Source of the DNA: Pseudomonadota bacterium
Lineage (GTDB): Bacteria > Pseudomonadota > Alphaproteobacteria > Rhizobiales > Hyphomicrobiaceae
Direction: 5' to 3'
Assembly: GCA_021812845.1 (NCBI GenBank)
Contig: JAKAML010000082.1
Span: 1 to 6,351 of the forward strand
Length of the DNA: 6,351 bases
Part shown: positions 1 through 6,351 of the stretch, one piece after another
How positions within the stretch are numbered: position 1 is the first letter of the stretch
Layout of the letters: every line of letters begins with the position of its first letter
The notes under the pieces: generated by a model
What the model saw: only the letters and a program-made list of their open reading frames with translations
Database searches by the model: none
What the model was told of the DNA's origin: nothing
Program-made: the position numbers and the translations under genes

Positions 1-47
1 ATGCGCGTGGATAACGCACCGACGCCGGGAAGGTTGCGGCCGTGCGA

Positions 48-1046
48 TCAGGTGCCCCAGACGACGCTGCCGCCCGTCAGCCCGGCTCCGGCCGCCGTCA
101 GCAGTATCCGCCGGCCGGGTTCGATGGCGCGGCTCGCGGGATCCCACGACCAGGTGAACGGGATCGTCGCCGCCGAGCTGTTGCCGAAAGTGGCGACGGA
201 GGACGCCGCCCGCTCCGGCGCGATGCCGAGCTGCTTGCGCGTCGCCTCGATGATGCGCTGATTGGCCTGATGCGGAATCCAGCGGTCGACGGCGTCGAGC
301 GTCACGCCTGACCGCTCCAGTGCCTCGCGCGCGGTTCGCGCCATCATGCCGACGGCCGCCGAGAACACCGCCTTGCCGTCGGCGATCACCATCAGCGTCT
401 CGTCGCTCGCGCGCGCGTCCGAGAACGGCAGCCGGCTGCCGCCTGCGGGAATCTTGATGAGGTCGTAGCCGCTGCCGTCGGACGCGAGGCTGACGCCGAG
501 GACGCCGGTGTGGTGCCGGTCGGTCGGCCGCAGCAGCACCGCGCCGGCCGCGTCGGCGAACAGGATCGCGCTGCCGCGGTCGCCGAAGTTGATCCGTCGC
601 GACAGGATGTTGGCGGCGACGACGAGGACCGGCGCGCGCTGGGTCCGGACGAAGGCGTCGGCGAAGGTGAGCGCGTAGAGGAAGCCGGCGCAGGCGCCGG
701 CCATGTCGATGGCGCCGGATCGCGCGAGCCCGAGCCGGTGCGCGAGCAGCGGCGCCGACGGCGGCAGCAGATGATCGGGTGTCGAGGTGGCGAGCACGGT
801 CAGGGCGACGTCGGCGCGGGCGACGCCGCTGCCCTCGGTCGCGAGCGCCATCTCGCCCGCCCGGACCGCGATGTCGGTCAGCGCCTCGCCGTCCGCCGCC
901 CAGCGGCGCTCGCGGATGCCCGTGCGGCCCTCGATCCATCCGGGTGCGAGCGACAGCCGCTCTTCGATCTCCGCATTCGGCACCCGGCGTGTGGGCGCGT
1001 AGTGCCCGAGGCCCGCGATCGCCACTCCTGAAGGTGTTGCGTGCAT
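48..1046 (-). CDS. bioZ: BioZ: 3-oxoacyl-ACP synthase III-like enzyme for pimeloyl precursor synthesis
   Basis: A thiolase-fold KAS III (FabH-like) enzyme of 332 residues from the preferred ATG (336 if it starts at 1058). The catalytic triad is complete: Cys119 in DMAGACAGFLYAL, His259 in IPHQANQRII, and Asn289 in FGNSSAATIP. The His-Asn spacing of 30 equals that of E. coli FabH. The N-terminal AIAGLGHYAPTRRVPN and WIEGRTGIRERRW blocks and the C-terminal LLTAAGAGLTGGSVVW (the GxGxxxGG-type end) are also FabH-like. Its position as last gene of a biotin operon with no bioC or bioH in view makes BioZ much likelier than housekeeping FabH. Alphaproteobacterial BioZ is known to condense glutaryl-CoA, from lysine breakdown, with malonyl-ACP to give a 3-ketopimeloyl-ACP that fatty-acid enzymes reduce to pimeloyl-ACP. 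Substrate choice cannot be read from the sequence; the assignment rests on family plus context. Confidence 0.88.
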   Translation of the reverse strand: MHATPSGVAIAGLGHYAPTRRVPNAEIEERLSLAPGWIEGRTGIRERRWAADGEALTDIAVRAGEMALATEGSGVARADVALTVLATSTPDHLLPPSAPLLAHRLGLARSGAIDMAGACAGFLYALTFADAFVRTQRAPVLVVAANILSRRINFGDRGSAILFADAAGAVLLRPTDRHHTGVLGVSLASDGSGYDLIKIPAGGSRLPFSDARASDETLMVIADGKAVFSAAVGMMARTAREALERSGVTLDAVDRWIPHQANQRIIEATRKQLGIAPERAASSVATFGNSSAATIPFTWSWDPASRAIEPGRRILLTAAGAGLTGGSVVWGT

Positions 1047-1049
1047 CGT

Positions 1050-1056
1050 CCCTTCC
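1050..1056 (-). promoter_or_regulatory. Shine-Dalgarno-like site deciding the bioZ start
   Basis: GGAAGGG on the minus strand lies 3 bases before the ATG at 1046 and is the only purine-rich site near the gene's two candidate starts. The ATG at 1058, four codons earlier, has only GC-rich, non-SD sequence before it and would need reinitiation after the bioA stop 12 bases upstream. The spacing to 1046 is somewhat short, so the choice is tentative. Confidence 0.5.
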
Positions 1057-1070
1057 ATGGCGCGGCGTCG

Positions 1071-2360
1071 CTACGGAGCGACCAGCTCCGCGATCGCCGA
1101 TGTGATCGTGTCGTAGACGACATCGAGCTCGGCGGCGCCGATGCAATAGGGTGGCATGACATAGATCGTATGTCCAAGCGGGCGCAACAGCACGCCGCGC
1201 GCCGCCGCCGCCCGTGCGATGCGCGGTCCGACGCCCGCCAGATAACCGGCATCCTGCGCCGCCACGTCGAGCGCGGCGATGGTCCCGCACTGGCGCAGGC
1301 TCGTGAACCGCCGGTCGCCGGCGAGACGGGCGAGGTGCGCGGACTGCCGCGCCGCGAGCTGCTCCACGCGCGCGATCACCGGCTCGGTCTCCCAGATCGC
1401 GACGTTGGCGAGCGCGGCGGCGCAGGCGATAGGGTTGGCCGTGTAGCTCGACGAGTGGAAGAACGTGCGCCGCCGGTCGGTGGCGTAGTGGGCGTCGAAG
1501 ATCGCCGGCGTCGCCAGCGTCGCGGCCAAGGGCAGCGAGCCGCCGGTCAGACCCTTGGCTGTGCACAGGATGTCCGGAGAGACGCCGGCCGCCTCGCACG
1601 CGAACAGCGTGCCGGTGCGGCCCCAGCCGGTCAGCACCTCGTCGGCGATCAGGAGCGTGCCGGAGCGCCGGCAGATCTCCGCCATCGCGGCGAGCACCGC
1701 CGGCGCGTAGGTCAGCATTCCACCGGCGCCGAGGATCAGCGGCTCGACGATTAGCGCGGCGATGCTGCGGTCGCGGCAGGCGCGGTCGAGTGCTTTGAGC
1801 GTCGCCTGCTCCGATCCCGCGGCTGGGAAGGGAATGCGCGCGACGTCGAACAGCATCGGCTCGTAGGGCGCGCTGAACAGGCCGCGTGCGCCGGCCGACA
1901 TCGCAGCAGTCGTGTCGCCGTGATAGCCGTGCTCCAGCGCCGCGAAGAGGGTGCGCGGCTCGCCGCGACTGGCCCAGTAGCCGAGCGCCATCTTGAGCGC
2001 CACCTCGACCGCTGTCGAGCCCGAGTCGGAATAGAAGACGTGCGACAGGCCCGCGGGGGCGAGTCGAACGAGCGCGCGGGCGAGCTGCTCGGCCGGCTCG
2101 TGGGTGTAGGTCGCGAAGATGATCTGGTCGAGCCGCGCCGCCTGGTCGGCGATCGCCGCCGCGATCCGCGGCTCGCCGTGGCCGTGCGTCGTCACCCACC
2201 AGGACGAGATCGCGTCGATGATGCGACGGCCGTCGTCCGTCTCGAGCCAGACCCCGCTGGCCCGCGCGATCGCCGGAAAGTCCGTCTGCAGGGCGTGCTG
2301 CGTGAAGGGATGCCAGACCGGTGACGACGCCGGTGGCGATGCCGGCGACGACCGGCTCAT
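1071..2360 (-). CDS. bioA: Adenosylmethionine-8-amino-7-oxononanoate aminotransferase BioA (DAPA synthase)
   Basis: A class III PLP-dependent aminotransferase that converts KAPA to 7,8-diaminopelargonate, by family precedent with S-adenosylmethionine as amino donor. It has 429 residues, matching the family. Motifs in order: VWHPFTQ (15-21), ISSWWVTTHGH (51-61), the PLP-phosphate loop SDSGSTAVE (111-119), GYHGDTTAAMS (145-155) with Tyr146 in the position of E. coli Tyr144, IVEPL (204-208), Asp240 in IADEVLTGWGRTG (pyridine nitrogen contact), the Schiff-base lysine Lys269 in TAKGLTGGSLPLAAT, and HSSSYTANPIACAAALA (302-318). The frame opens further upstream, to 2435, but the ATG at 2360 is preferred. 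It overlaps the bioD stop as ATGA, has GAGGA 9 bases upstream (2370-2374) and begins just before the conserved WHPFTQ. The donor (SAM or lysine) is inferred from overall BioA similarity, not proven. Confidence 0.96.
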   Translation of the reverse strand: MSRSSPASPPASSPVWHPFTQHALQTDFPAIARASGVWLETDDGRRIIDAISSWWVTTHGHGEPRIAAAIADQAARLDQIIFATYTHEPAEQLARALVRLAPAGLSHVFYSDSGSTAVEVALKMALGYWASRGEPRTLFAALEHGYHGDTTAAMSAGARGLFSAPYEPMLFDVARIPFPAAGSEQATLKALDRACRDRSIAALIVEPLILGAGGMLTYAPAVLAAMAEICRRSGTLLIADEVLTGWGRTGTLFACEAAGVSPDILCTAKGLTGGSLPLAATLATPAIFDAHYATDRRRTFFHSSSYTANPIACAAALANVAIWETEPVIARVEQLAARQSAHLARLAGDRRFTSLRQCGTIAALDVAAQDAGYLAGVGPRIARAAAARGVLLRPLGHTIYVMPPYCIGAAELDVVYDTITSAIAELVAP

Positions 2361-3127
2361 TGGCGGAAATCCTCGACCTGGAACGACAGCTCGAACGCGC
2401 GCATGAGGCTCGCTCTGTCGAGCGGGTCGACCCACGGCAGGCGGCCGAGCCGGCGCACGCGCCCGAAGCTCGCGATGTCCTCCTCGACCTCGCCGTTGGC
2501 CTCGCCGACGAAGGCGACGCCTTGGATCGGGATGTTCCGCCGCCGCAGCGCCTCGACCGTCAGCAGCGTGTGATTGATGGTGCCGAGCGAGGTCCGTGCG
2601 ACGACCACCACCGGCAGCGCCCAGTTGTCGAACAGGTCGATCTGCAGGGCCTGCCGGTTGAGCGGAACCAGCACGCCGCCCGCTCCCTCGATGACGAGCG
2701 GCCGGGGCGCCCCCGCGGCGCCGCTGCCTGCCACGGCCGCGAGCCCCGGCCGCGAGCGGCTCTTGAGCGCCACGACGTTCGACGCGCCCTGGCCCTCCTC
2801 GCGCGGCGAGGGCTCGCTCTCGACCGTGGTCAGGACCGGCGGCTTGCGGCCGTTCGGCAGCGTCAGCCGCGCGAGGTCGATCTCGAGCCCGTCGCGCTCG
2901 GCCGCGAGGTGCGGCGACAGCGGCTGGCGCAGCCTGTAGACCTCGCGCACGATGTCGTCGTCGCCGACGCCGGCCAGCCGGCGGACGGTCTCGCCATCTG
3001 TCTCGCCGTCGAGCCCGGCCTGGATCGGCTTCCAGTAGCGCGCGCCGAGCGCCGTCACGAGTGCGGCGGCGACGACCGTCTTGCCGACGCCGGTGTCCGT
3101 CCCGGCCACGATCAGTCCAGCACTCAT
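2357..3127 (-). CDS. bioD: Dethiobiotin synthetase BioD with internal insertion
   Basis: Uses ATP, Mg2+ and CO2 to close the ureido ring of DAPA, giving dethiobiotin. The protein has 256 residues, about 30-45 longer than usual. The P-loop is GTDTGVGKT (9-17, with Lys16); YWKPIQAG (31-38) carries Lys34, matching the active-site Lys37 of E. coli; SPHLAA (71-76) is the substrate region; EGAGGVLVPL (147-156) is the second nucleotide/substrate motif; ARTSLGTINHTLLT (177-190) matches the conserved VKLGCINH-type strand; and GRLPWVDPLDR (228-238) is near the C-terminus. The extra length lies in residues about 92-141, a low-complexity Pro/Arg/Gly/Ala stretch between IDLARLTLP and RPLVIEGAGG, where related proteins are nearly contiguous. 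All motifs remain intact, so the enzyme is probably active. The ATG at 3127 forms ATGA with the bioF stop and has GGGGAG 9 bases upstream (3137-3142). The stop likewise overlaps bioA by 4 bases. Confidence 0.96.
   Translation of the reverse strand: MSAGLIVAGTDTGVGKTVVAAALVTALGARYWKPIQAGLDGETDGETVRRLAGVGDDDIVREVYRLRQPLSPHLAAERDGLEIDLARLTLPNGRKPPVLTTVESEPSPREEGQGASNVVALKSRSRPGLAAVAGSGAAGAPRPLVIEGAGGVLVPLNRQALQIDLFDNWALPVVVVARTSLGTINHTLLTVEALRRRNIPIQGVAFVGEANGEVEEDIASFGRVRRLGRLPWVDPLDRASLMRAFELSFQVEDFRQ
2705..2854 (-). repeat. In-frame insert in bioD containing a palindrome (candidate repeat element)
   Basis: About 50 codons (residues 92-141) have no counterpart in a standard BioD. At 2792-2813 is a 22-base interrupted palindrome: 6-base arms GCCCTC/GAGGGC and an inner CGCGCG core separated by two mismatched positions. 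It encodes EPSPREEG (residues 105-112). Pro/Ser/Arg/Glu/Gly peptides of this sort resemble those encoded by short palindromic repeats in other GC-rich alphaproteobacterial proteins; that resemblance is from memory. The exact ends are uncertain and no direct repeats flanking it were recognised. Confidence 0.5.
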
Positions 3128-4230
3128 GCGGCCAGTCTCCCCAGCTCGTCGGCGATGGCCGCCGCCAGCTCCGCGACGTCGGACACCGTGACGTTCAGCG
3201 TGATCGCCACGCGCAGCCGCGCCGTGCCTTCCGGCACCGTCGGCGGCCGGATCGGCCGCACGTCGAAGCCGCGCGCGGAGAGCGCCGACGCGAGCGCGGT
3301 GGCGCGGCCGTCGGTGCCGACGACGACCGGTGCGACGTGCGTTCCGGTCGCGCCGCCGAAGGCTGCGACCCGGCGCGCCAGATCGGCCCGCGCCGGGGCG
3401 GCATCGCGGCAGAGCGCGAGACTGGCGCGCACGGTCGCCGCCAGCAGCGGCGACGGCGCCGTGGCATAGATGAACGGCCGGCTGCGGTTGACCATGAAGT
3501 CGCGCAGCCCCTTCGCCGCGAGCACGAGGGCGCCGCCGGCGCCGAGCGCCTTGCCGCAGGTATGGAGCGTGACGACGCGGGCGCGGCCCTCGAGGCCGGC
3601 TGCGAGCCCGCGGCCTTCCGGACCGAGCACGCCCGTGGCGTGGGCCTCGTCGATCACGAGCATGGCCTCGTGACGGTCCGCGATGGCCGCGAGATCGGCC
3701 AGCGGCGCAAGATCGCCGTCCATGCTGTAGAGGCTTTCGACCGCGATCCACGCCGTGCCTCGGCCGCCCCTTCGCCGCCACGCCGAGATGGCGTCCTCGA
3801 CGGCGCCGGCGTCGTTGTGCGGTGTTTCGACGCTGTCCGCCTTGCCGGCGCGCACGCCGTCGATGACGCTGGCGTGGATCAGGGCATCGTGGACGACGAG
3901 GTCGCCGCGGCCCGGCAGTGTCGAGAAGATCGCGGTGTTGGCCTGGAAGCCGCCGCCGAGGAAAAGGGCCGTCTCGGCGCCGAAGAAGTCCGCGGCCTCG
4001 GCCTCGAGCGCCTCGTGCTCCGGGTGATTGCCGCGCAGCAGCCGCGAGCCGCCCGCGCCGACCGGCACGCCGCGCGCGAGGGCGGCGGCGGCGGCGGCGG
4101 CGAGGGCCGAGGACGCGGCGAGGCCCAGGTAGTCGTTCGACGCGAAGTCGCGACCGCGGCGCGGCACGAGCGACCTCAGCCGTCCGCGGCGCCTGAGCGC
4201 CTCGAGCGCCCGCTCATGCGCACTCGTCAT
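3124..4230 (-). CDS. bioF: 8-amino-7-oxononanoate (KAPA) synthase BioF
   Basis: A PLP-dependent alpha-oxoamine synthase that condenses L-alanine with a pimeloyl thioester (pimeloyl-ACP or -CoA), releasing CO2, to give KAPA. The protein has 368 residues, slightly shorter than E. coli BioF (about 384) at the N-terminus. Visible blocks: [10 protein letters not shown] (29-38), a glycine-rich GAGGSR (58-63) leading into [10 protein letters not shown], His119 in DALIHAS (expected to stack on PLP), the cofactor aspartate region DEAHATG (194-200), the Schiff-base lysine Lys227 in HTCGKALG, and [13 protein letters not shown] (328-340), typical of BioF and containing a substrate-binding arginine. This last motif separates BioF from related KBL and ALAS enzymes. 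The ATG lies inside bioB, preceded by a GGGGA stretch. The stop overlaps the bioD start as ATGA, suggesting translational coupling. Confidence 0.96.
   Translation of the reverse strand: MTSAHERALEALRRRGRLRSLVPRRGRDFASNDYLGLAASSALAAAAAAALARGVPVGAGGSRLLRGNHPEHEALEAEAADFFGAETALFLGGGFQANTAIFSTLPGRGDLVVHDALIHASVIDGVRAGKADSVETPHNDAGAVEDAISAWRRRGGRGTAWIAVESLYSMDGDLAPLADLAAIADRHEAMLVIDEAHATGVLGPEGRGLAAGLEGRARVVTLHTCGKALGAGGALVLAAKGLRDFMVNRSRPFIYATAPSPLLAATVRASLALCRDAAPARADLARRVAAFGGATGTHVAPVVVGTDGRATALASALSARGFDVRPIRPPTVPEGTARLRVAITLNVTVSDVAELAAAIADELGRLAA
4081..4101 (-). repeat. (GCC)7 trinucleotide tract in bioF
   Basis: Seven perfect tandem GCC codons on the minus strand encode a run of seven alanines (residues 44-50) in the variable segment between [10 protein letters not shown] and GAGGSR. 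Slippage by a whole unit would keep the frame, so length variation would probably be tolerated. Confidence 0.85.
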
Positions 4231-5275
4231 TCCCGTCCCCGCAGGCCGCTGCCGCCTCCGGCGCGATTTCCGGAGCGAGGCCTAGGCGGCCGAACAACCG
4301 GGCATCGGCATCGTCGCCGGGGTTGCCGGCCGTCAGCAGCGTGTCGCCGCAGAAGATGGAGTTGGCACCGGCGAAGTAGCAGAGCGCCTGCGTCTCGTCG
4401 CTCATCTCCGTGCGGCCGGCCGAAAGGCGGACGTGGGATCGCGGCATCATGATGCGCGCGAGCGCGATGGCGCGGACGAAATCGATGCCGTCGATCCGCG
4501 GCGCGCGCTCCATCGGCGTGCCGGCGACGGCGATCAGCATGTTGATCGGCACGCTCTCCGGATGCTCGGCCAGGTTGGCGAGCGTCACCAGCATGTCGAT
4601 GCGGTCCTCCGGCTTCTCGCCCATGCCCAGGATGCCGCCGCAGCACACCTTGATGCCCGCGTCGCGCACCCGCGCCAGCGTATCGAGGCGGTCGGCGAAG
4701 GTCCGCGACGTGACGACCTCGCCGTAGAAGCGCTCCGAGGTATCGATGTTGTGGTTGTAATAGTCGAGCCCGGCCGACTTCAGCCGCACGACGTCGGAAT
4801 CCGACAACATGCCGAGCGTCATGCAGGTCTCGAGCCCCATGCCCTTGACACCCTCGACCATGGCCACCACCGCGTCCATGTCGCGCTCCTTGGGGCGGCG
4901 CCACGCAGCACCCATGCAGTAGCGCGTGGCGCCCCCGGCCTTGGCCTTGCGCGCCTCGTCGAGCACGCGCTCGACCGCCATCAGCTTCGAGGCCTTGAGC
5001 CCCGATGCGTGATGCGCCGACTGGCTGCAGTAGCCGCAGTCCTCCGGGCAGCCGCCGGTCTTGATCGACAGCAGGCGGCTCATCTGGATCCGGTTCGGGT
5101 CGAAGGTCCGCCGGTGAACGAGGTGGGCGCGGAACAGGAGGTCGTTGAACGGCAGATCGTGCAGCGCCTGCGCCTGGGCGCTGGTCCAGTCGTGGCGAAC
5201 GGTACCGTCGGGCACGTCGGGCGCGGACGGTTCGGCCTGCGAGCAGGTCGGTCGCTGATGTAGGCGCTGCTGCAT
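4214..5275 (-). CDS. bioB: Biotin synthase BioB (radical SAM)
   Basis: Catalyses the last biotin step: insertion of sulfur into dethiobiotin by radical SAM chemistry, using one [4Fe-4S] and one [2Fe-2S] cluster, in the cytoplasm. The protein has 353 residues, a normal length. The SAM-cluster motif CPEDCGYC supplies Cys76, Cys80 and Cys83. The residues matching the E. coli [2Fe-2S] ligands are Cys120 (YCMGAAW), Cys151 (TCMTLG), Cys211 (KVCCGG) and Arg283 (VRLSAGR), with spacings identical to E. coli. YYNHNIDTS (172-180) and [10 protein letters not shown] (241-250) are further signature blocks. The ATG at 5275 is chosen for its GGAGA site and because about 27 residues then precede the conserved RHDW segment. 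The last 20 residues, after GRLGL, form a variable tail with two cysteines. This is the first gene of the operon, and its stop overlaps the bioF start by 17 bases. Confidence 0.97.
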   Translation of the reverse strand: MQQRLHQRPTCSQAEPSAPDVPDGTVRHDWTSAQAQALHDLPFNDLLFRAHLVHRRTFDPNRIQMSRLLSIKTGGCPEDCGYCSQSAHHASGLKASKLMAVERVLDEARKAKAGGATRYCMGAAWRRPKERDMDAVVAMVEGVKGMGLETCMTLGMLSDSDVVRLKSAGLDYYNHNIDTSERFYGEVVTSRTFADRLDTLARVRDAGIKVCCGGILGMGEKPEDRIDMLVTLANLAEHPESVPINMLIAVAGTPMERAPRIDGIDFVRAIALARIMMPRSHVRLSAGRTEMSDETQALCYFAGANSIFCGDTLLTAGNPGDDADARLFGRLGLAPEIAPEAAAACGDGNDECA

Positions 5276-5284
5276 TCGATCTCG

Positions 5285-5289
5285 TCTCC
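5285..5289 (-). promoter_or_regulatory. Ribosome binding site of bioB
   Basis: GGAGA on the minus strand lies 9 bases before the ATG at 5275. It decides the bioB start, because the reading frame remains open upstream into the intergenic region and the PhoX-like gene (to about 5965) without any family-like sequence. Confidence 0.6.
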
Positions 5290-5349
5290 GGGGCACCGCG
5301 CGGGCGCGAACCAGTGGGTCGGCACTCGGCGCGCCGCAGCCAGGTTCGC

Positions 5350-5387
5350 CGGCGACGGGCGCCGGGCCGCCGGCCACGCCGTCGCCG
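5350..5387 (-). other. Stem-loop 2 upstream of bioB
   Basis: On the minus strand CGGCGACGG (5379-5387) pairs perfectly over 9 bases with CCGTCGCCG (5350-5358). The 20-base loop itself contains a small GGCC/GGCC pairing (5365-5368 with 5372-5375). It starts exactly where stem-loop 1 ends, so the two could stack coaxially in a transcript. No poly-U tail follows. The sequence fits no riboswitch class that I recognise. Confidence 0.4.
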
Positions 5388-5411
5388 CCGAGGAACCGCG
5401 GGGATCCTCGG
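5388..5411 (-). other. Stem-loop 1 upstream of bioB
   Basis: The arms CCGAGGA and TCCTCGG form a perfect 7-base-pair stem around a 10-base loop. It lies about 90 bases past the PhoX-like stop and directly abuts a second, longer stem-loop. No T-run follows it on the minus strand, so it is not a canonical intrinsic terminator. It could be an RNA leader structure, a transcript-end stabiliser, or chance in GC-rich DNA. Confidence 0.4.
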
Positions 5412-5502
5412 CGCTTGTGATGCACTGCGATCGGCTCGTCCGCAAGGCTCACTTTCGGCTGGACGGGTGTCCGGCCGGTCTCGTCGTCCTGCGGCGCCGG
5501 CC

Positions 5503-6351
5503 TCAGTGCGCGATCTTGCCGCCGCCGCGGCGGGTGATCGCGACCACCGACGGCCGCGGCGGCATGAACGGCCGGAAATCCGGCCAGCGCGTCGACGGCG
5601 CGTCGAAGGTCGAAAGGCCCGCCGACAGGGCGTCGAACGGCGTCTCGCCGGGGTGCTGCACCGCAACGAAGAGTGTCTCGAGATCGGGCGTGAAGTAGGG
5701 CCCGCACAGCTCCGCGCCGACCGGGACGCGATAGAAGAGCTTCGACGTCCCGCGCGACGGCCCCTCGGTCTCGAGCGCCCACAAGCCGTCCGTGCGCCCG
5801 GTCTCGTTCGCCGTATTGCCGTCGGTCGCGATCCACAGCCGCCCGAGCGCGTCGACGACGCTGTTGTCGGGCATCCCGAACCAGCCCGATCTCGTGGTGG
5901 CCGGATTGAAGGTCGCGCCCACGGCCGCGATCGCGGGATCTCCGCAACGGACCAGGATCTCCCACCGGAACGTCGGCGCGGCATGGTCACCGCCGTCGGG
6001 CCGGATCTCGATGATGTGGCCGAAGGCATTGCCGGCGCGCGGGTTGGCGGCGTCGGTGTCGCCGGGCTTGCGGCTCGTGTTGTTGGTCAGGATGACGAAC
6101 ACCCGTCCGCTCCGCGGCTCGACCTCGATGTCCTCGGGCCGGTCCATGCGCGTCGCGCCGAGGAGATCGGCGGCGAGCCGCGCGTGGATCACGACGTCGC
6201 CCTGGTCGCCGAAGCCGTTGGCCGCGGTGAGCGGACCCTGGCCATGGACCAGCGGCCGCCATTCCCCCCGGCCGTCGGCGTGGAAGACCGCGACCGACAG
6301 CGTCCCGCGATCCAGGAGGTCCATGTTGGCGGCGCGGTCGTCGGGATCGAC
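5503..6351 (-). CDS. PhoX/DUF839-family protein (predicted alkaline phosphatase-like), 3' part only
   Basis: The gene enters from the right edge, so only the last 282 codons and the TGA stop are visible; the frame stays open to base 6351 and the true start is outside. Numbered from the edge, it carries blocks typical of the PhoX/DUF839 (COG3211) family: RPEDIE (71-76), GHIIEI (111-116), [11 protein letters not shown] just after it, PDNS (161-164), a [10 protein letters not shown] strand (170-179), ELCGP (214-218) and VQHPGE (232-236). Family members are usually exported by the Tat system and fold as a beta-propeller with a calcium/iron centre that hydrolyses phosphate esters; the acidic residue of RPED is probably a metal ligand. 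The signal peptide and N-terminal ligands cannot be checked here. The family call is firm, but phosphatase activity is inferred, because many members are uncharacterised. It points the same way as the biotin genes but has no evident pathway link to them. Confidence 0.9.
   Translation of the reverse strand, partial: VDPDDRAANMDLLDRGTLSVAVFHADGRGEWRPLVHGQGPLTAANGFGDQGDVVIHARLAADLLGATRMDRPEDIEVEPRSGRVFVILTNNTSRKPGDTDAANPRAGNAFGHIIEIRPDGGDHAAPTFRWEILVRCGDPAIAAVGATFNPATTRSGWFGMPDNSVVDALGRLWIATDGNTANETGRTDGLWALETEGPSRGTSKLFYRVPVGAELCGPYFTPDLETLFVAVQHPGETPFDALSAGLSTFDAPSTRWPDFRPFMPPRPSVVAITRRGGGKIAH

Larger units (their letters stand above)
5276..5502 (-). promoter_or_regulatory. Intergenic region with presumed bioB promoter and leader
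   Basis: This 227-base gap between the PhoX-like stop and bioB is the only substantial non-coding stretch in the window, so the operon promoter most likely lies here. The upstream half (about 5415-5460) is less GC-rich than the rest. It contains a weak sigma-70-like pair read on the minus strand: TTGCGG (5440-5445) and CATCAC (5417-5422), 17 bases apart; both match the consensus poorly. If used, it would give a leader of roughly 135 bases containing two stem-loops. I see no BioR-type TTATNNATAA palindrome and no BirA-type bipartite operator. Read-through from the upstream gene is also possible. Confidence 0.45.

Noticed and set aside
1..47. A further gene or terminator downstream of bioZ
   Set aside because: Too short to judge. 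I see no start with a ribosome binding site and no hairpin with a T-run.
48..1058. Housekeeping fabH for fatty-acid initiation
   Set aside because: The family match would allow it, but its position as the last gene of a bioBFDA operon fits BioZ far better.
2321..3469. Long open frame of 382 codons on the plus strand opposite bioD and bioF
   Set aside because: It is antisense to two genes with full catalytic motifs, has an Arg/Ala/Asp-rich composition without recognisable domains, and is expected from GC-rich codon use on the opposite strand.
3128..3781. Upstream extension of the bioD frame into bioF
   Set aside because: The sequence before the ATG at 3127 is arginine-rich shadow of bioF. 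BioD begins normally a few residues before its P-loop, with an ATGA overlap.
3061..4452. Open frame of 463 codons on the plus strand opposite bioF and the end of bioB
   Set aside because: It is a GC-driven shadow of low complexity, dominated by Arg, Ala and Gly, with no family-like motif.
4640..4648. Double cysteine (Cys211-Cys212) at the BioB [2Fe-2S] ligand as an anomaly
   Set aside because: The ligand spacing is exact, and a CC pair here is, as far as I recall, common in alphaproteobacterial BioB.
5388..5411. Rho-independent terminator after the PhoX-like gene
   Set aside because: The stem is good, but the following minus-strand bases are GC-rich with no T-run.
5276..5965. Upstream extension of the bioB frame into the PhoX-like gene
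   Set aside because: The frame is open only because stop codons are rare at this GC content. The ATG at 5275 has a ribosome binding site and gives a normal BioB length.
4227..6029. Open frame of 600 codons on the minus strand, out of frame with bioB and the PhoX-like gene
   Set aside because: It is a very arginine-rich translation crossing an intergenic region and two well-supported genes read in other frames.

Overview
This is a very GC-rich window with dense coding and almost all genes on the minus strand. It looks like a chromosomal segment of an alphaproteobacterium, probably Hyphomicrobiales (Rhizobiales) or a close relative. The basis is the high GC content, the protein character, and above all a biotin operon in the order bioB-bioF-bioD-bioA-bioZ, an arrangement known from that group. 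The genus cannot be named from the sequence alone.

Layout, in the direction of transcription (right to left). From the right edge to about 5503 is the 3' part of a PhoX/DUF839-family protein gene whose start lies outside the window. Positions 5276-5502 are a 227-base non-coding gap holding the presumed bioB promoter and leader, with two strong stem-loops directly abutting each other. Then follow bioB (biotin synthase), bioF (8-amino-7-oxononanoate synthase), bioD (dethiobiotin synthetase), bioA (DAPA aminotransferase) and bioZ (a KAS III-like synthase). Spacing is very tight: a 17-base overlap between bioB and bioF, 4-base ATGA overlaps for bioF/bioD and bioD/bioA, and 24 bases between bioA and the preferred bioZ start. 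This indicates one translationally coupled transcription unit. Positions 1-47 lie after bioZ and show no gene or terminator.

Together the five enzymes cover a whole biotin pathway. By the known role of BioZ, it makes a pimeloyl-ACP precursor from glutaryl-CoA and malonyl-ACP, replacing the BioC/BioH route. BioF then makes KAPA, BioA makes DAPA, BioD closes the ureido ring and BioB inserts sulfur. All catalytic residues that I could place are present, so the operon appears functional.

The most unusual feature is an in-frame block of about 50 codons inside bioD, between the substrate region and the EGAGG motif. It carries a 22-base interrupted palindrome and reads like a palindromic repeat element or low-complexity insert. 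I see no evidence for an undescribed system. No mobile element, CRISPR array, tRNA or rRNA was recognised.
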